Shown: piece after piece, positions 7,367 to 14,964 of the stretch
How the letters are laid out: every line of letters starts with the position of its first letter
How positions within the stretch are numbered: position 1 is the first letter of the stretch
Source of the DNA: Methanothrix sp.
GTDB taxonomy: Archaea; Halobacteriota; Methanosarcinia; Methanotrichales; Methanotrichaceae
Direction of reading: 5' to 3'
NCBI GenBank assembly: GCA_012798025.1
Contig: JAAZNX010000038.1
Location: forward strand, 1 to 22,856
Length of the DNA: 22,856 nt
Notes under the pieces: model-generated
Seen by the model: the letters and a program-made list of their open reading frames with translations, nothing else
What the model was told of the DNA's origin: nothing
The model's database searches: none
Translations under genes and position numbers: made by a program

Positions 7367-7548
7367 CCGAAACCCTACCTGATGGGCATGGTTGTTTGCT
7401 GGGATTAGTTAAAGAGGTTTTGCACGATCCCTGTCGCTATGAGCTCTGTGTTTCGTCTGAGCCAAAACCACGGAGACACAGAGGCACAGAGCGATTAAAG
7501 GATTCTGATGGAATCGAATCATTAACTTGCCCACATGCTCTTAGCTAT
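7367..7548. promoter_or_regulatory. Intergenic region upstream of fmdF
   Basis: No gene is seen in these 182 bases. On the side facing fmdF the minus strand has a possible AT-rich promoter element (CTCTTTAACTAA, about 7404-7415), which is weak. Inverted repeats include GCTCTGTG (7443-7450) with CACAGAGC (7485-7492), overlapping alternative CTCTGTGT (7444-7451) with ACACAGAG (7476-7483), and GATTC-tgatg-GAATC (7501-7515). These may be operator or leader structures for the fmd operon. Confidence 0.4.
7443..7492. repeat. Stem-loop with two alternative 8-bp stems
   Basis: GCTCTGTG at 7443-7450 is the exact reverse complement of CACAGAGC at 7485-7492, and CTCTGTGT at 7444-7451 is that of ACACAGAG at 7476-7483. 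The right arm is itself an imperfect tandem (ACACAGAG, GCACAGAG), so the left arm can pair with either copy. It lies between the fdhA remnant and fmdF. Confidence 0.65.
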
Positions 7549-8582
7549 TCAAACCTTGGCCTCAATCCGGCAGGCTGCGATCTTGTACTCAGGGATCTTG
7601 GCCACAGGATCAAGGGCATCCGAGGTTATGACGTTCGTGCCATGGTAGTGGAACGGCATGAAGACCATGCCAGGCTTGACCTTCTCAGTAACCCTGGCTT
7701 TTGCCTCTGCCAAAGCAGGGCGGATGCCGGAGATATGGCATATGCTTTTGCCGCCCGGATAATATCTCCGGCAGGCACTTCGGTCTTCTTTGCAGCCTCT
7801 TCCAGGGTATAGTCCTTGAGGCTTTGCAGGAGATCCTCGACGCCTACCGTCCGGGATCCAAGAAACTCCTCGTCTGCCAGGCCCGACTCCACGATGACCT
7901 TCATCATGCCCCGAAGAAGATCGATATCCGAGCCGGGCTTAATGCGCAAGTGGATGTCTGCCATCCATGAGGTAGAGGTAATCCTCTGATCGGCAACTAT
8001 CACTAATGCACCGTTGTCCTTGGCCTTCTGGACCCAGCGGGTGACAATAGGATGCGCCTCGGTGAAGTTGGTGCCTATGGCAAAGATGCACTTCGAGTTC
8101 TCCAGGTCTAGGAGATTGTTGGTCATGGCACCGGTGCCAAAGACCGCGCCAAGGCCGACGACAGTCGGGGAATGGCAAAGCCTGGCGCAGTTATCCACAT
8201 GGGGTGAACCCAGGAGACGGGCCATCTTCTCCATGAGGTAGTTCTCCTCGTTGTTGCATCGGGAAGAGGCCAGAAAGCCCAGAGACTTCGCCCCATGCTT
8301 TCTGATGTTTCTGGTCATGCCCTGTGCAATCATATCCAGGGCTTCATCCCAGGAGATCCTGACAAATCCATCGCCGACCTTCTTCATCGGGTACTTCAAC
8401 CGTTCTTCGTGATTTAAAATCTCCAGAACTGCATTCCCCTTTGGGCAGAGGGCGCCCTCGGAGGTGGGGTGTTCGGTCATGTATTCTATGCCGGTGGCTT
8501 TGCCCTTATCCACGACCAGGTAGAGGCCGCAGCCTACGGCGCAGTAGGGGCAAAGGGATGGAATTAGCTTTGTGGACACCAC
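7549..8582 (-). pseudogene. fdhA: Formate dehydrogenase alpha subunit, internally deleted and frameshifted
   Basis: The N-terminal part (from a GTG at 8582, or the next GTG at 8579, after GGAGGA) is a good molybdopterin formate dehydrogenase: [4Fe-4S] cysteines 11, 14, 18 and 46 (CPYCAVGC, ALCPKGN), and Cys136 in CARLCHSP at the Mo/W ligand position. Homology is convincing to about residue 283 (AAKAYAISPASALL). The frame then runs on in junk residues to a TAA at 7626-7628. In another frame, about 7549-7725, the true C-terminus of the same family appears: ALAEAKARVTEKVKPGMVF, then MPFHYHGTNVITSDALDPVAKIPEY, ending in a TGA at 7549. Full-length proteins have nearly 700 residues, so some 300 or more central residues, including most of the pterin-binding core, are absent. 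No fdhB is adjacent. I infer a dead gene left by an internal deletion; an assembly collapse is the main alternative. Confidence 0.82.
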
Positions 8583-8797
8583 AAATCCTCCTTAAGAATG
8601 AAGACTGCTTCTAGATGAGGGACTTTGCCAGCGGTGTTGAACATCTGAATGCTTTTAATCATCTCTTCCATAAGAAGTCCCTGCCACCAAACGTATTCCG
8701 GCTCAGGCTTAAGAAGGTTTGCATAGATGCTGACGAAGGACGGTATCTGTAAGTGAGACTGCTTAATGAAAAAGAGGTTCTTGGAAAGCGCAATTGA
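8564..8797 (-). pseudogene. Open frame overlapping fdhA start; gene remnant or small protein
   Basis: A stretch of 77 codons without a stop, ending with TAA at 8564-8566 inside the beginning of fdhA. The residues look protein-like (IPSFVSIYANLLKPEPEYVWWQ, then GLLMEEMIKSIQMFNTAGKV and HLEAVFILKEDLWCPQS), but no usual start codon exists before an ATG at 8671, which has AGGGA 6 bases upstream and would give only 35 residues. Upstream it overlaps the 3' end of the UPF0200 gene in another frame. It could be the tail of a decayed gene once cotranscribed with fdhA, a real small protein from 8671, or chance. I do not recognise the family. Confidence 0.35.
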
Positions 8798-9365
8798 TCA
8801 TCTTTTCGGAAGTGGTAGTCGTGCCCAGAACTTCCAGAAGCCTCTCCACATTCTTGCGGAAGTCATCCAGGCGGCCCTCATTTTTAAGCTTCAAATCGGC
8901 GGCTTTCATGGCTTCACACATTCCCCAGGAAAGCTCTCGACACTCTCGCAATTCCAGGGCATCGGCAGCCTTTTGGTCAGGGTCGTCAGGACGACCTCGG
9001 GACTCAAGCCATTTGAGCCTCGCCTCCACTGGAGCACTGATCTCGATAAGGTGGAACTCCTCGACACTGGCGCGGAAGAAGTCGGCCTCATCCTTGGAGC
9101 GAAGGCCATCTATTACGACTATATCCTCACCCAGTGCCATAGCTTTCTCAAGGGTCCTCTTAGCAACAGCGTCCGGGCCTTCCGCGGCTCGCAAAGCAGT
9201 ACCAACCCGGCCCAAATTCTGGTCGGTGGGCTCCAATCCCTGTCTTGCCGCCTCGTGGCGGATGATGTCGCCCATGACCAGCACGGCCAGACCGCGCTGC
9301 CTGGCAACCTGAGAGGCCTCGCTCTTTCCAGAGCCCGGCAGGCCCACAAAGCCGATGATCTTCAA
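8763..9365 (-). CDS. UPF0200 family nucleotide kinase-like protein
   Basis: A 200-residue P-loop protein of the archaeal UPF0200 family (AAA/adenylate-kinase-like; relatives are sometimes labelled dephospho-CoA kinase related). The Walker A motif GLPGSGKS is at residues 8-15, followed by VMGDIIRHEA, typical of small-molecule kinases, VVIDGLRSKDEADFF, and an Arg-rich lid region (RLKWLESRGRPDDP). It should be a soluble phosphotransferase, but its substrate is not established. The start must be the TTG at 9365, since it lies immediately before the conserved MKIIGFVG segment; AGGTTGA is upstream. The tail after residue 180 (GTTTTSEKMINCAFQEPLFH) is somewhat longer than in typical relatives. It follows the radical SAM gene after 40 bases, in which TTGATAATAAA could be a separate promoter. 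Confidence 0.82.
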   Translation of the reverse strand: MKIIGFVGLPGSGKSEASQVARQRGLAVLVMGDIIRHEAARQGLEPTDQNLGRVGTALRAAEGPDAVAKRTLEKAMALGEDIVVIDGLRSKDEADFFRASVEEFHLIEISAPVEARLKWLESRGRPDDPDQKAADALELRECRELSWGMCEAMKAADLKLKNEGRLDDFRKNVERLLEVLGTTTTSEKMINCAFQEPLFH

Positions 9366-9405
9366 TTCAAGTCAACCTGTCCATCGCCAAAGCTCTTTTT
9401 TATTA

Positions 9406-10236
9406 TCAAGTTTTCCAGGCAAGATTGGGCCTGGCTTTGATCTGGACTAAGACATGGTCTCCAATGGCTCCCGCCACCTCCTGCAAGACTGCCCGAGAGA
9501 CCGGCTCAAATCCCAGATCGCCTTTCCGCGGCTGCCCTTGCTGAAGGACCATACGTTCCAGACGGTTCTTGGAAAACTCCTTCTTCAGCTCGGAGAGCAT
9601 ACCAGCGATCTCGATCAGCTCGGACGCAGCAGGCATCTCTGGAAAGACTGTAGTTCGAACCTCCAGAGGCACTCCGCACTCCATGCAGATCCTCAGGCTC
9701 TCCTTGACGCGTGCAGCCACACCAACAAACCCCGTAGCTCTCTCGTAACTGTGATCCTGCAAAGCAGCTTTGATATCAAGAAATACCTTGTCCACAAGAC
9801 CATCTTCGAGCAGCGCCCTGAGCCGGTCAGGATAGCAGCCCGAGGTCTCAAGGCCAGTGCATAGTTGCAGGCTCCTGGCCAGACGAAATAATCTGTAGGC
9901 AGGTCCAGCCTGCATGAGCGGCTCGCCTCCAGAAAGAACGAGCGCATCCACGAAGGGCTTGCTGCTAGCGCGCTCTGTCGCCTCATCAAGATCGATCTGC
10001 TGGGAATTTTGCGACGATGCTCTGGCTACGATCCTCTCGCCTTTTACAAGAGACGCAATTTTTGTGGCTACTGAATGAAACTTCGCTGAGCTGTCGCCTG
10101 ACTGGAGCTCAATATTGTGGCAATGCGGGCAGCGCAAAGGGCAGCCACGCAGGAACACCACAACGGCTGTGCGGCCGGGCCAGTCCACTGTGGATAGCGG
10201 CACAACTCCGCCCAAGTTGACCATGATCTCTTTCAT
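9406..10236 (-). CDS. Radical SAM protein, anaerobic ribonucleotide reductase activase-like (NrdG-like)
   Basis: A 276-residue radical SAM enzyme. The cluster motif CPLRCPHC gives Cys32, Cys36 and Cys39 (CxxxCxxC), preceded by VPLSTVDWPGRTAVVVFLRG, the usual opening of NrdG-like activases. SAM-binding elements follow: LSGGEPLMQ (about 101-109), LETSGCYP and VDKVFLDIKAAL. This matches the family annotated as anaerobic ribonucleoside-triphosphate reductase activating protein, which makes a glycyl radical on a partner enzyme. No nrdD is in the window, so the partner cannot be confirmed. The open frame extends to 10431, but the ATG at 10236 overlaps the stop of the coiled-coil gene (ATGA), and the upstream part lies antisense-frame inside that gene. 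The overlap suggests coupled translation with the coiled-coil protein. Confidence 0.85.
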   Translation of the reverse strand: MKEIMVNLGGVVPLSTVDWPGRTAVVVFLRGCPLRCPHCHNIELQSGDSSAKFHSVATKIASLVKGERIVARASSQNSQQIDLDEATERASSKPFVDALVLSGGEPLMQAGPAYRLFRLARSLQLCTGLETSGCYPDRLRALLEDGLVDKVFLDIKAALQDHSYERATGFVGVAARVKESLRICMECGVPLEVRTTVFPEMPAASELIEIAGMLSELKKEFSKNRLERMVLQQGQPRKGDLGFEPVSRAVLQEVAGAIGDHVLVQIKARPNLAWKT

Positions 10237-11501
10237 CGGGACAGATCTACCTTCACAGTTTTTCCCGAGAGCCTTGTCAGCCTGCCATTCAGCTCTGACG
10301 TGTCCTGATCGGCCTTTTCTTGTATGGAGCGAAGGGACTGATGGCTCTCGTCCACAGATGCCTTCGTTCTTTGCAGGCTCTTCTTGGTCCTGCTCAATTG
10401 CTCCTTCAGCTGCAGAAGGTCTCGGCTGCACTCTGATAGTAGCTTGTCCTGCTCTTCTATGGCCTTCTCAAGGGCCGCTTGCCTGGACCTGGCCTTCTCC
10501 AGAGATCTGTTCGTGATCAGCAGATCGATGTGATCCAGGGTCTTCTCCTTCTTCCTGTCCTTCAACCCTAGGGATGCCAGATGGCTCCTCAGCTCCTGAA
10601 GCGAGCCTGCGATATCCTTGTCTGCAACCTTTGAGGGCGCTGTGAGAAGCATCTCGAAGACTTTTGCATGCTGCAAAATGAGCCTGTCGCTCGACCCCTG
10701 TTTCCTGATTCTGCCCAGGGCCTTGTTCAGGGGAGATATGAGATTTGCCATCTCAGCTTCAGCCTGCCTGAGATGCTCGCGTTTTTGCTCAATGTCTTTC
10801 TTCAATTCCTCAATGCGTTTGCCTTCAGGGCCCTCAGCCAGCCTCTTTTGCTCCTCCTCCATTCTCGCCATGGACGCCAGGAGCCCGGATAGGTTCTCCT
10901 CCTCTGCTTTTGCTCTCTCCTTCAGATCGGCAATGAGGGACAGGTCTTTATTTATGCTGTCTGCGAGCTCTCTGGCATACCAGATCTCCTCAAGCTCAGC
11001 ACGCCACTGCCCGATCACGTCTTCCAGCTCAACCAGGAGACGGCTGATGCGGCTGAGTTCGACGTTTATGCTCTCAATCTCTTTAGGAAAGAGCGCAGCA
11101 GCATATCTCTGTGCCCGTCCAAAGGTCGTGATGGTCCTCTCCAGCCCTTTGACCATTGCCCAGTGGTGATCTGAGGCGGATTCGATGTCTCTTCCTCTGG
11201 GCGGGTCCATCCTCTCGACGAGCGCCTCCATTTGCTTGACCACCTCGCCCCGTGCTGCAAGCCCTGCCCGCAGAAGCTTTGGTGGAGTTGTGCTATTCGG
11301 CTCGGCCGATCCAAGGGCTCTCAAGTCCCCTGCTAAAGCCCGGGCAGCTTCTTCGATGGAAAGGTAGATATCTTGAAGTCGATCCTCGAAACCGGACGGC
11401 TCTGAGTGCACTTTTAGCCAGGAATAAATCTCGGAGAGCGCCAGGGTTTCGGCATTGCCAGAGTCTTTCTTTCCGTGAAAAATGCCTTTAAGCCACTTCA
11501 A
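10233..11501 (-). CDS. Long coiled-coil protein coupled to hel308
   Basis: A 422-residue protein that I do not recognise as a characterised family. It is soluble, highly charged and mostly helical. The N-terminal 130 residues look globular or helical-bundle (MKWLKGIFHGKKDSGNAE, SEPSGFEDRLQDIYLSIEEA). From about 150 to 265 (LKERAKAEEENLSGLLASMA) and from about 335 to 410 (EKARSRQAALEKAIEEQDKL) it has heptad-like Leu, Glu and Lys patterns of long coiled coils, with a helical linker near 275-330. It ends in GRLTRLSGKTVKVDLSR. There is no Walker motif, so it is not an SMC protein by itself. The start is TTG at 11501, overlapping the hel308 stop as TTGA with GAGGAG 8 bases upstream; its stop overlaps the radical SAM ATG. 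The double overlap suggests production together with Hel308, perhaps in DNA repair; that is inference from position only. Confidence 0.8.
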   Translation of the reverse strand: MKWLKGIFHGKKDSGNAETLALSEIYSWLKVHSEPSGFEDRLQDIYLSIEEAARALAGDLRALGSAEPNSTTPPKLLRAGLAARGEVVKQMEALVERMDPPRGRDIESASDHHWAMVKGLERTITTFGRAQRYAAALFPKEIESINVELSRISRLLVELEDVIGQWRAELEEIWYARELADSINKDLSLIADLKERAKAEEENLSGLLASMARMEEEQKRLAEGPEGKRIEELKKDIEQKREHLRQAEAEMANLISPLNKALGRIRKQGSSDRLILQHAKVFEMLLTAPSKVADKDIAGSLQELRSHLASLGLKDRKKEKTLDHIDLLITNRSLEKARSRQAALEKAIEEQDKLLSECSRDLLQLKEQLSRTKKSLQRTKASVDESHQSLRSIQEKADQDTSELNGRLTRLSGKTVKVDLSR

Positions 11502-13636
11502 GGCGGTATCTCCTCAAATTTAAGCTGGAATATGACCTTTTCAGCGATCTTGGGGCCCAGTAGGAGTGCGATCTTCTCTGGATCTGCGGCCTTTAGCTTA
11601 TCCACGCTGGTGATTCCGGACGAATACAGCTTGCGAGCTCTGACTCGGCCAATGCCCTTAAGGCCTAGAAGGGCTAGCAGGTCCTGACCTGCTCCGTAGC
11701 GAATGCGTTGCGAGAGCTGCTCTGCCAGGAATGTAACTCCAAGTTCGAGATGCTTAGAAAGCTCGGCCAACGAGTGCATGAGCCATTCGGCCGTCTCCGC
11801 AGAGCGGCGGATATCGCCGGGGCCAATACGATATTTGTCGCTGATCTGCTCCTCGTGAACCTCGCCTATCCAGTCCATGAGCATGGCAGCCGTCTTGACT
11901 TCTCGTAGCAGATAGTCATAGTTGTCCTCTAAATTCAGCTCGTCCTGATGCTGTTCTATGAACTCCTCCACCCAGCAGTCAGCAGCCTGGATATAGAGGA
12001 GAGACATGTCCGGAGTCATTGTGATGAGATGCATGAGTGTGAGGTCTGATGGCTTCTTTCTCTCTGCCAGGCTCATTCCATCGGCTTTGGCTATTTCATC
12101 CCTGCCCCGCAAGTTTTTGATCATGATGACTGCGCTCAAGGGATCTATGTAGAGCTTGGAGACGAGGGATCCCAGCTTCGTCGGCTCCAGCTCGCCCGCA
12201 GGGCGGTCATTGATCATGCCGTTTTGCATCAGGAAGTCTAGAACTCTTTGCAGCGTAAAGTCCAGGTGCCAGGGTTCCTGCTGCTGAGCATAAAAGGTGG
12301 TTCCCATGAACTCCTTTAGCTCTGCCTCATTTTTTACGAATTTGGCGGCGATGGTTGAGAGAAGATGGGCACGCAGCGCGCTCTCGCTGGCAAGCTTTGA
12401 CCAGATCTCCTCTGGCATGCCTTTGAGATAGTGATCCCTGAGCTCCTGCATCTCAGAATCGTTTTTGGCGATGAGAAACGACTCGCCGTAAGGATCGAGC
12501 CCAGGACGGCCGGCGCGTCCGGACATTTGGCGATACTCGATGACTGGAATTGGAACCATACCTGAGCCATATTCATAACGTTTGTAGCTCTTGATAAGAA
12601 CCCGACGGGCTGGTAGATTGAGGCCCGCGGCCAATGTGGGCGTACAGGCGATGACTTTGATCAGGTTCTCTCTAAATCCCTGTTCTACGAGCCTCCGCTG
12701 CTCTGGCAGGAGGCCAGCATGGTGGAAGGCCACCTTGCGGGCTACACAATTAGCAAGGAGGCGACATGTCTCGCTCTCACCTGTGGCTAAAATCATCTGG
12801 GCGAGAGATTTTGCTTCAGGATCTGGTGAGATCAGATTGCATAGCTTGGACGCTGCTGATTCTGCATTACGCCTGCTGTTTTCGAATATCAAAATTTGGG
12901 CTTGCTTTGAAAGCGTATCGCTGACCAGCGCCAGTACATCGTCTCTTTTCCCTTCAAGGTCATCCTCTCCGTCTGCAAAGATCATCTTGCCATTGCAGAT
13001 GATGCCCTCTCGCAAGCTGACAGGCCGCCATTCGCTGCTTACCATCTCCGCATCCAGCCACTCTGCCAGCTCCGGGCCGTTGGCCACTGTGGCTGAGAGG
13101 CCAATGACCTGCATCTTTGGGTTGTAGCGGCGCAATTTGGTGATTGTCATCTCCAGAGTCGGGCCGCGGCCAGCGTCGCTTAGCAGGTGGATCTCGTCCA
13201 CGACCAGAACGCCCAGGTCCTTAACCCAGGCAGCCCCATTTCTCATCAGCGAGTCGGCTTTCTCTGAGGTGGCGACTATTATCTGATTTTTCCCCAGGCG
13301 TTCATCTCTCTTGTCGAGGTCGCCGGTGCTGATGCCTACGGTGATGCCAAGTTCCCTGAACTTGCGAAATGAATCGTATTTCTCTGCAGCAAGGGCGCGT
13401 AAGGGAACGATATAAAGAGATCTCTTTCCTTCCAGGGCAGCCTTCAGCATGGCAAGCTCTGCCAGGAGCGTCTTTCCGCTGGCTGTTGCCATTGCCATTA
13501 GCATGCTCTTGCCTTCCAGCAACCCTCTTTCTACAGCTTCAGCCTGTGGAGGGTAAAGCTCCTTGAAACCTCGTTTCTCGTAAAGCCTGATGGCCTCCGA
13601 AGGGAGCCAGCGGGCCAGATCTGTTATCTCCAACAT
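11498..13636 (-). CDS. hel308: ATP-dependent DNA helicase Hel308
   Basis: A superfamily 2 Ski2-like 3'-5' DNA helicase acting at stalled replication forks. With the ATG at 13636 it has 712 residues, normal for the family. Motifs in order: Q-motif Gln31 (YPPQAEAV), Walker A ATASGKT (50-56), VPLRALAAEKY, DEIH (147-150), LSAT (180-183), CTPTLAAGLNLPARRV, and QMSGRAGRPG (motif VI). The ratchet domain follows, and a C-terminal helix-hairpin-helix (LLGLKGIGRVRARKLYSSGI). The predicted TTG start at 13639 is less likely: the ATG one codon later has GAGGAG upstream. It is divergent from dapL and first in a chain with the coiled-coil and radical SAM genes. Confidence 0.95.
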   Translation of the reverse strand: MLEITDLARWLPSEAIRLYEKRGFKELYPPQAEAVERGLLEGKSMLMAMATASGKTLLAELAMLKAALEGKRSLYIVPLRALAAEKYDSFRKFRELGITVGISTGDLDKRDERLGKNQIIVATSEKADSLMRNGAAWVKDLGVLVVDEIHLLSDAGRGPTLEMTITKLRRYNPKMQVIGLSATVANGPELAEWLDAEMVSSEWRPVSLREGIICNGKMIFADGEDDLEGKRDDVLALVSDTLSKQAQILIFENSRRNAESAASKLCNLISPDPEAKSLAQMILATGESETCRLLANCVARKVAFHHAGLLPEQRRLVEQGFRENLIKVIACTPTLAAGLNLPARRVLIKSYKRYEYGSGMVPIPVIEYRQMSGRAGRPGLDPYGESFLIAKNDSEMQELRDHYLKGMPEEIWSKLASESALRAHLLSTIAAKFVKNEAELKEFMGTTFYAQQQEPWHLDFTLQRVLDFLMQNGMINDRPAGELEPTKLGSLVSKLYIDPLSAVIMIKNLRGRDEIAKADGMSLAERKKPSDLTLMHLITMTPDMSLLYIQAADCWVEEFIEQHQDELNLEDNYDYLLREVKTAAMLMDWIGEVHEEQISDKYRIGPGDIRRSAETAEWLMHSLAELSKHLELGVTFLAEQLSQRIRYGAGQDLLALLGLKGIGRVRARKLYSSGITSVDKLKAADPEKIALLLGPKIAEKVIFQLKFEEIPP

Positions 13637-13639
13637 CAA

Positions 13640-13741
13640 TCTCCTCTAATCTTAAATACTACGGGAAAGTAGTACCTGCAGGACGATGTACAGCACAGGA
13701 AATCAAAATTACATGACCGTCATCATATAAATGCATCTTCC
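13640..13741. promoter_or_regulatory. Divergent promoter region between hel308 and dapL with inverted repeats
   Basis: Contains TACTAC-gggaaa-GTAGTA (13657-13674), the 8-bp palindrome CCTGCAGG (13675-13682) and ATGAC-c-GTCAT (13713-13723), the last directly abutting the dapL TATA box. Minus-strand AT-rich elements (TATTTAAG near 13655, TGTAATTTTG near 13706) are candidate hel308 promoters; the first is too close to the ATG for normal spacing. The palindromes are possible operators, unproven. Confidence 0.45.
13724..13731 (+). promoter_or_regulatory. TATA box for dapL
   Basis: CATATAAA-type element ending about 25 bases before the chosen ATG at 13757. Transcription would begin at about 13750, so the transcript is leaderless or nearly so. 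Upstream is the ATGAC-c-GTCAT palindrome. Confidence 0.55.
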
Positions 13742-13756
13742 ATGGAGCGAAACAGA

Positions 13757-14905
13757 ATGTATGCCGATCGCATAAAGCATCTTCCGCCGTACCTCTTTGC
13801 CGCCATAGATAAAGCGAAGCAGGAAGCAAGGGCAAAAGGCGTGGATGTAATTGATCTGAGCGTTGGCGATCCAGACCTGCCAACGCCTGCGCGCATCATC
13901 AGGGCCTTGAGCCGTGCGGCAAAAGACCCTTCCAACCACCAGTATCCCTCCTACGAGGGAAAGCTAACTTTCAGGACCGCAGTGGCTGATTGGTATTTGC
14001 AGACATTCAACGTTGCCCTCGATCCACAAAAGGAGGTGCTCGCACTTATCGGCTCCAAGGAGGGCATTGCTCATGCACCCTTCGCGTTCATAAATCCAGG
14101 AGATCTGGCACTTGTGCCTGACCCTGCCTATCCGGTCTACAGGACGGCAACAGCCTTTGCTGGCGGCGAGCCAGTGATCATGCCCCTTCTGCGTGAGAAT
14201 AGGTTTCTACCAGATTTGGATGCCATCGACCCAGCCGTGGCCCGCAAGGCTAAGATCATGTTCCTGAACTATCCCAACAACCCGATTGGGGCATCTGCGG
14301 ACAGGGAGTTCTTCAAAAGGCTCGTTGACTTTGCGCGGGATTACAACATCATTGTGATGCACGACAACCCTTATTCCGAGATCTACTACGACGGCCACAG
14401 ATCGCTCAGCATCCTGGAGCTGGAAGGGGCGAAGGATGTGGCCGTTGAGTTTCATTCGCTCTCCAAAACGTACAACATGACCGGATGGAGGATTGGAGCC
14501 GTCGTAGGCAACTCCGACGTTGTTGCTGGGATTGGCAAGATCAAGAGCAACATCGACTCGGGCACTTTTGGCGCAGTGCAGGATGCCGGGATTGCAGCTT
14601 TGCGCAGCCCTAAGAGCGTGGTTGACAAGATTCGAAAGGTGTACCGGCACAGGATCGAGCTTCTCTATCATGCTTTACTCGACCTGGGACTTGAGCTGGA
14701 GAAGCCAAGAGCCACGCTCTATCTTTGGGCCTGGGTGGGCGGCAGTTCAATCGATTATGCTGCGAAGCTGCTTGACAGGACCGGCATAGTGGCCACTCCA
14801 GGCGTGGGCTTTGGCCAGTTTGGTGAGGGATATGTAAGGTTCTCCATCACACAGCCTACGAACAGGATAGAGCAGGCAGTGGAGCGACTGGAGAGGATGA
14901 AGTAG
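13757..14905 (+). CDS. dapL: LL-diaminopimelate aminotransferase (DapL2-type)
   Basis: A fold-type I PLP aminotransferase of lysine synthesis, converting tetrahydrodipicolinate to LL-diaminopimelate in one step. It has 382 residues. Family segments: YADRIKHLPPYLFAAIDKAK, VIDLSVGDPDLPTP, NHQYPSYEGKLTFR, IGSKEGIAHAPFAF, DPAYPVYR, FLNYPNNPIGA and HDNPYSEIYYDG. The PLP lysine is Lys237 in HSLSKTYNMTGWRIG, and Arg in GYVRFSIT near the end should bind the substrate carboxylate. An upstream in-frame ATG at 13742 exists; I prefer 13757 because homology begins at MYADRI, GGAG lies 9 bases upstream, and the TATA box is placed too near 13742. Other aminotransferases of this subfamily (aspartate, alanine) are the alternative identity. 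It is followed by leuS after a stem-loop. Confidence 0.88.
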   Translation: MYADRIKHLPPYLFAAIDKAKQEARAKGVDVIDLSVGDPDLPTPARIIRALSRAAKDPSNHQYPSYEGKLTFRTAVADWYLQTFNVALDPQKEVLALIGSKEGIAHAPFAFINPGDLALVPDPAYPVYRTATAFAGGEPVIMPLLRENRFLPDLDAIDPAVARKAKIMFLNYPNNPIGASADREFFKRLVDFARDYNIIVMHDNPYSEIYYDGHRSLSILELEGAKDVAVEFHSLSKTYNMTGWRIGAVVGNSDVVAGIGKIKSNIDSGTFGAVQDAGIAALRSPKSVVDKIRKVYRHRIELLYHALLDLGLELEKPRATLYLWAWVGGSSIDYAAKLLDRTGIVATPGVGFGQFGEGYVRFSITQPTNRIEQAVERLERMK

Positions 14906-14907
14906 AG

Positions 14908-14939
14908 ACTACAAGAGCGCGGTTTTGGCTTTTTGTAGT
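14908..14939 (+). other. Stem-loop between dapL and leuS
   Basis: ACTACAA (14908-14914) pairs perfectly with TTGTAGT (14933-14939), and three more inner pairs form if G-U is allowed, with a loop holding gcgcggttttgg. It begins three bases after the dapL stop and ends 25 bases before the leuS start. It could be a terminator (the right arm is T-rich) or a leader element of leuS. No clear TATA box for leuS was found. Confidence 0.45.
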
Positions 14940-14964
14940 TTGCTCAATTTGGGAGGAGAAGAAT

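Noticed and set aside
8766..9440. 224-codon frame on + opposite the UPF0200 gene
   Set aside because: Shadow of the P-loop kinase gene, which has clear motifs.
10237..10431. N-terminal extension of the radical SAM protein
   Set aside because: It lies wholly inside the coiled-coil gene in another frame, and the ATGA overlap gives a natural start.
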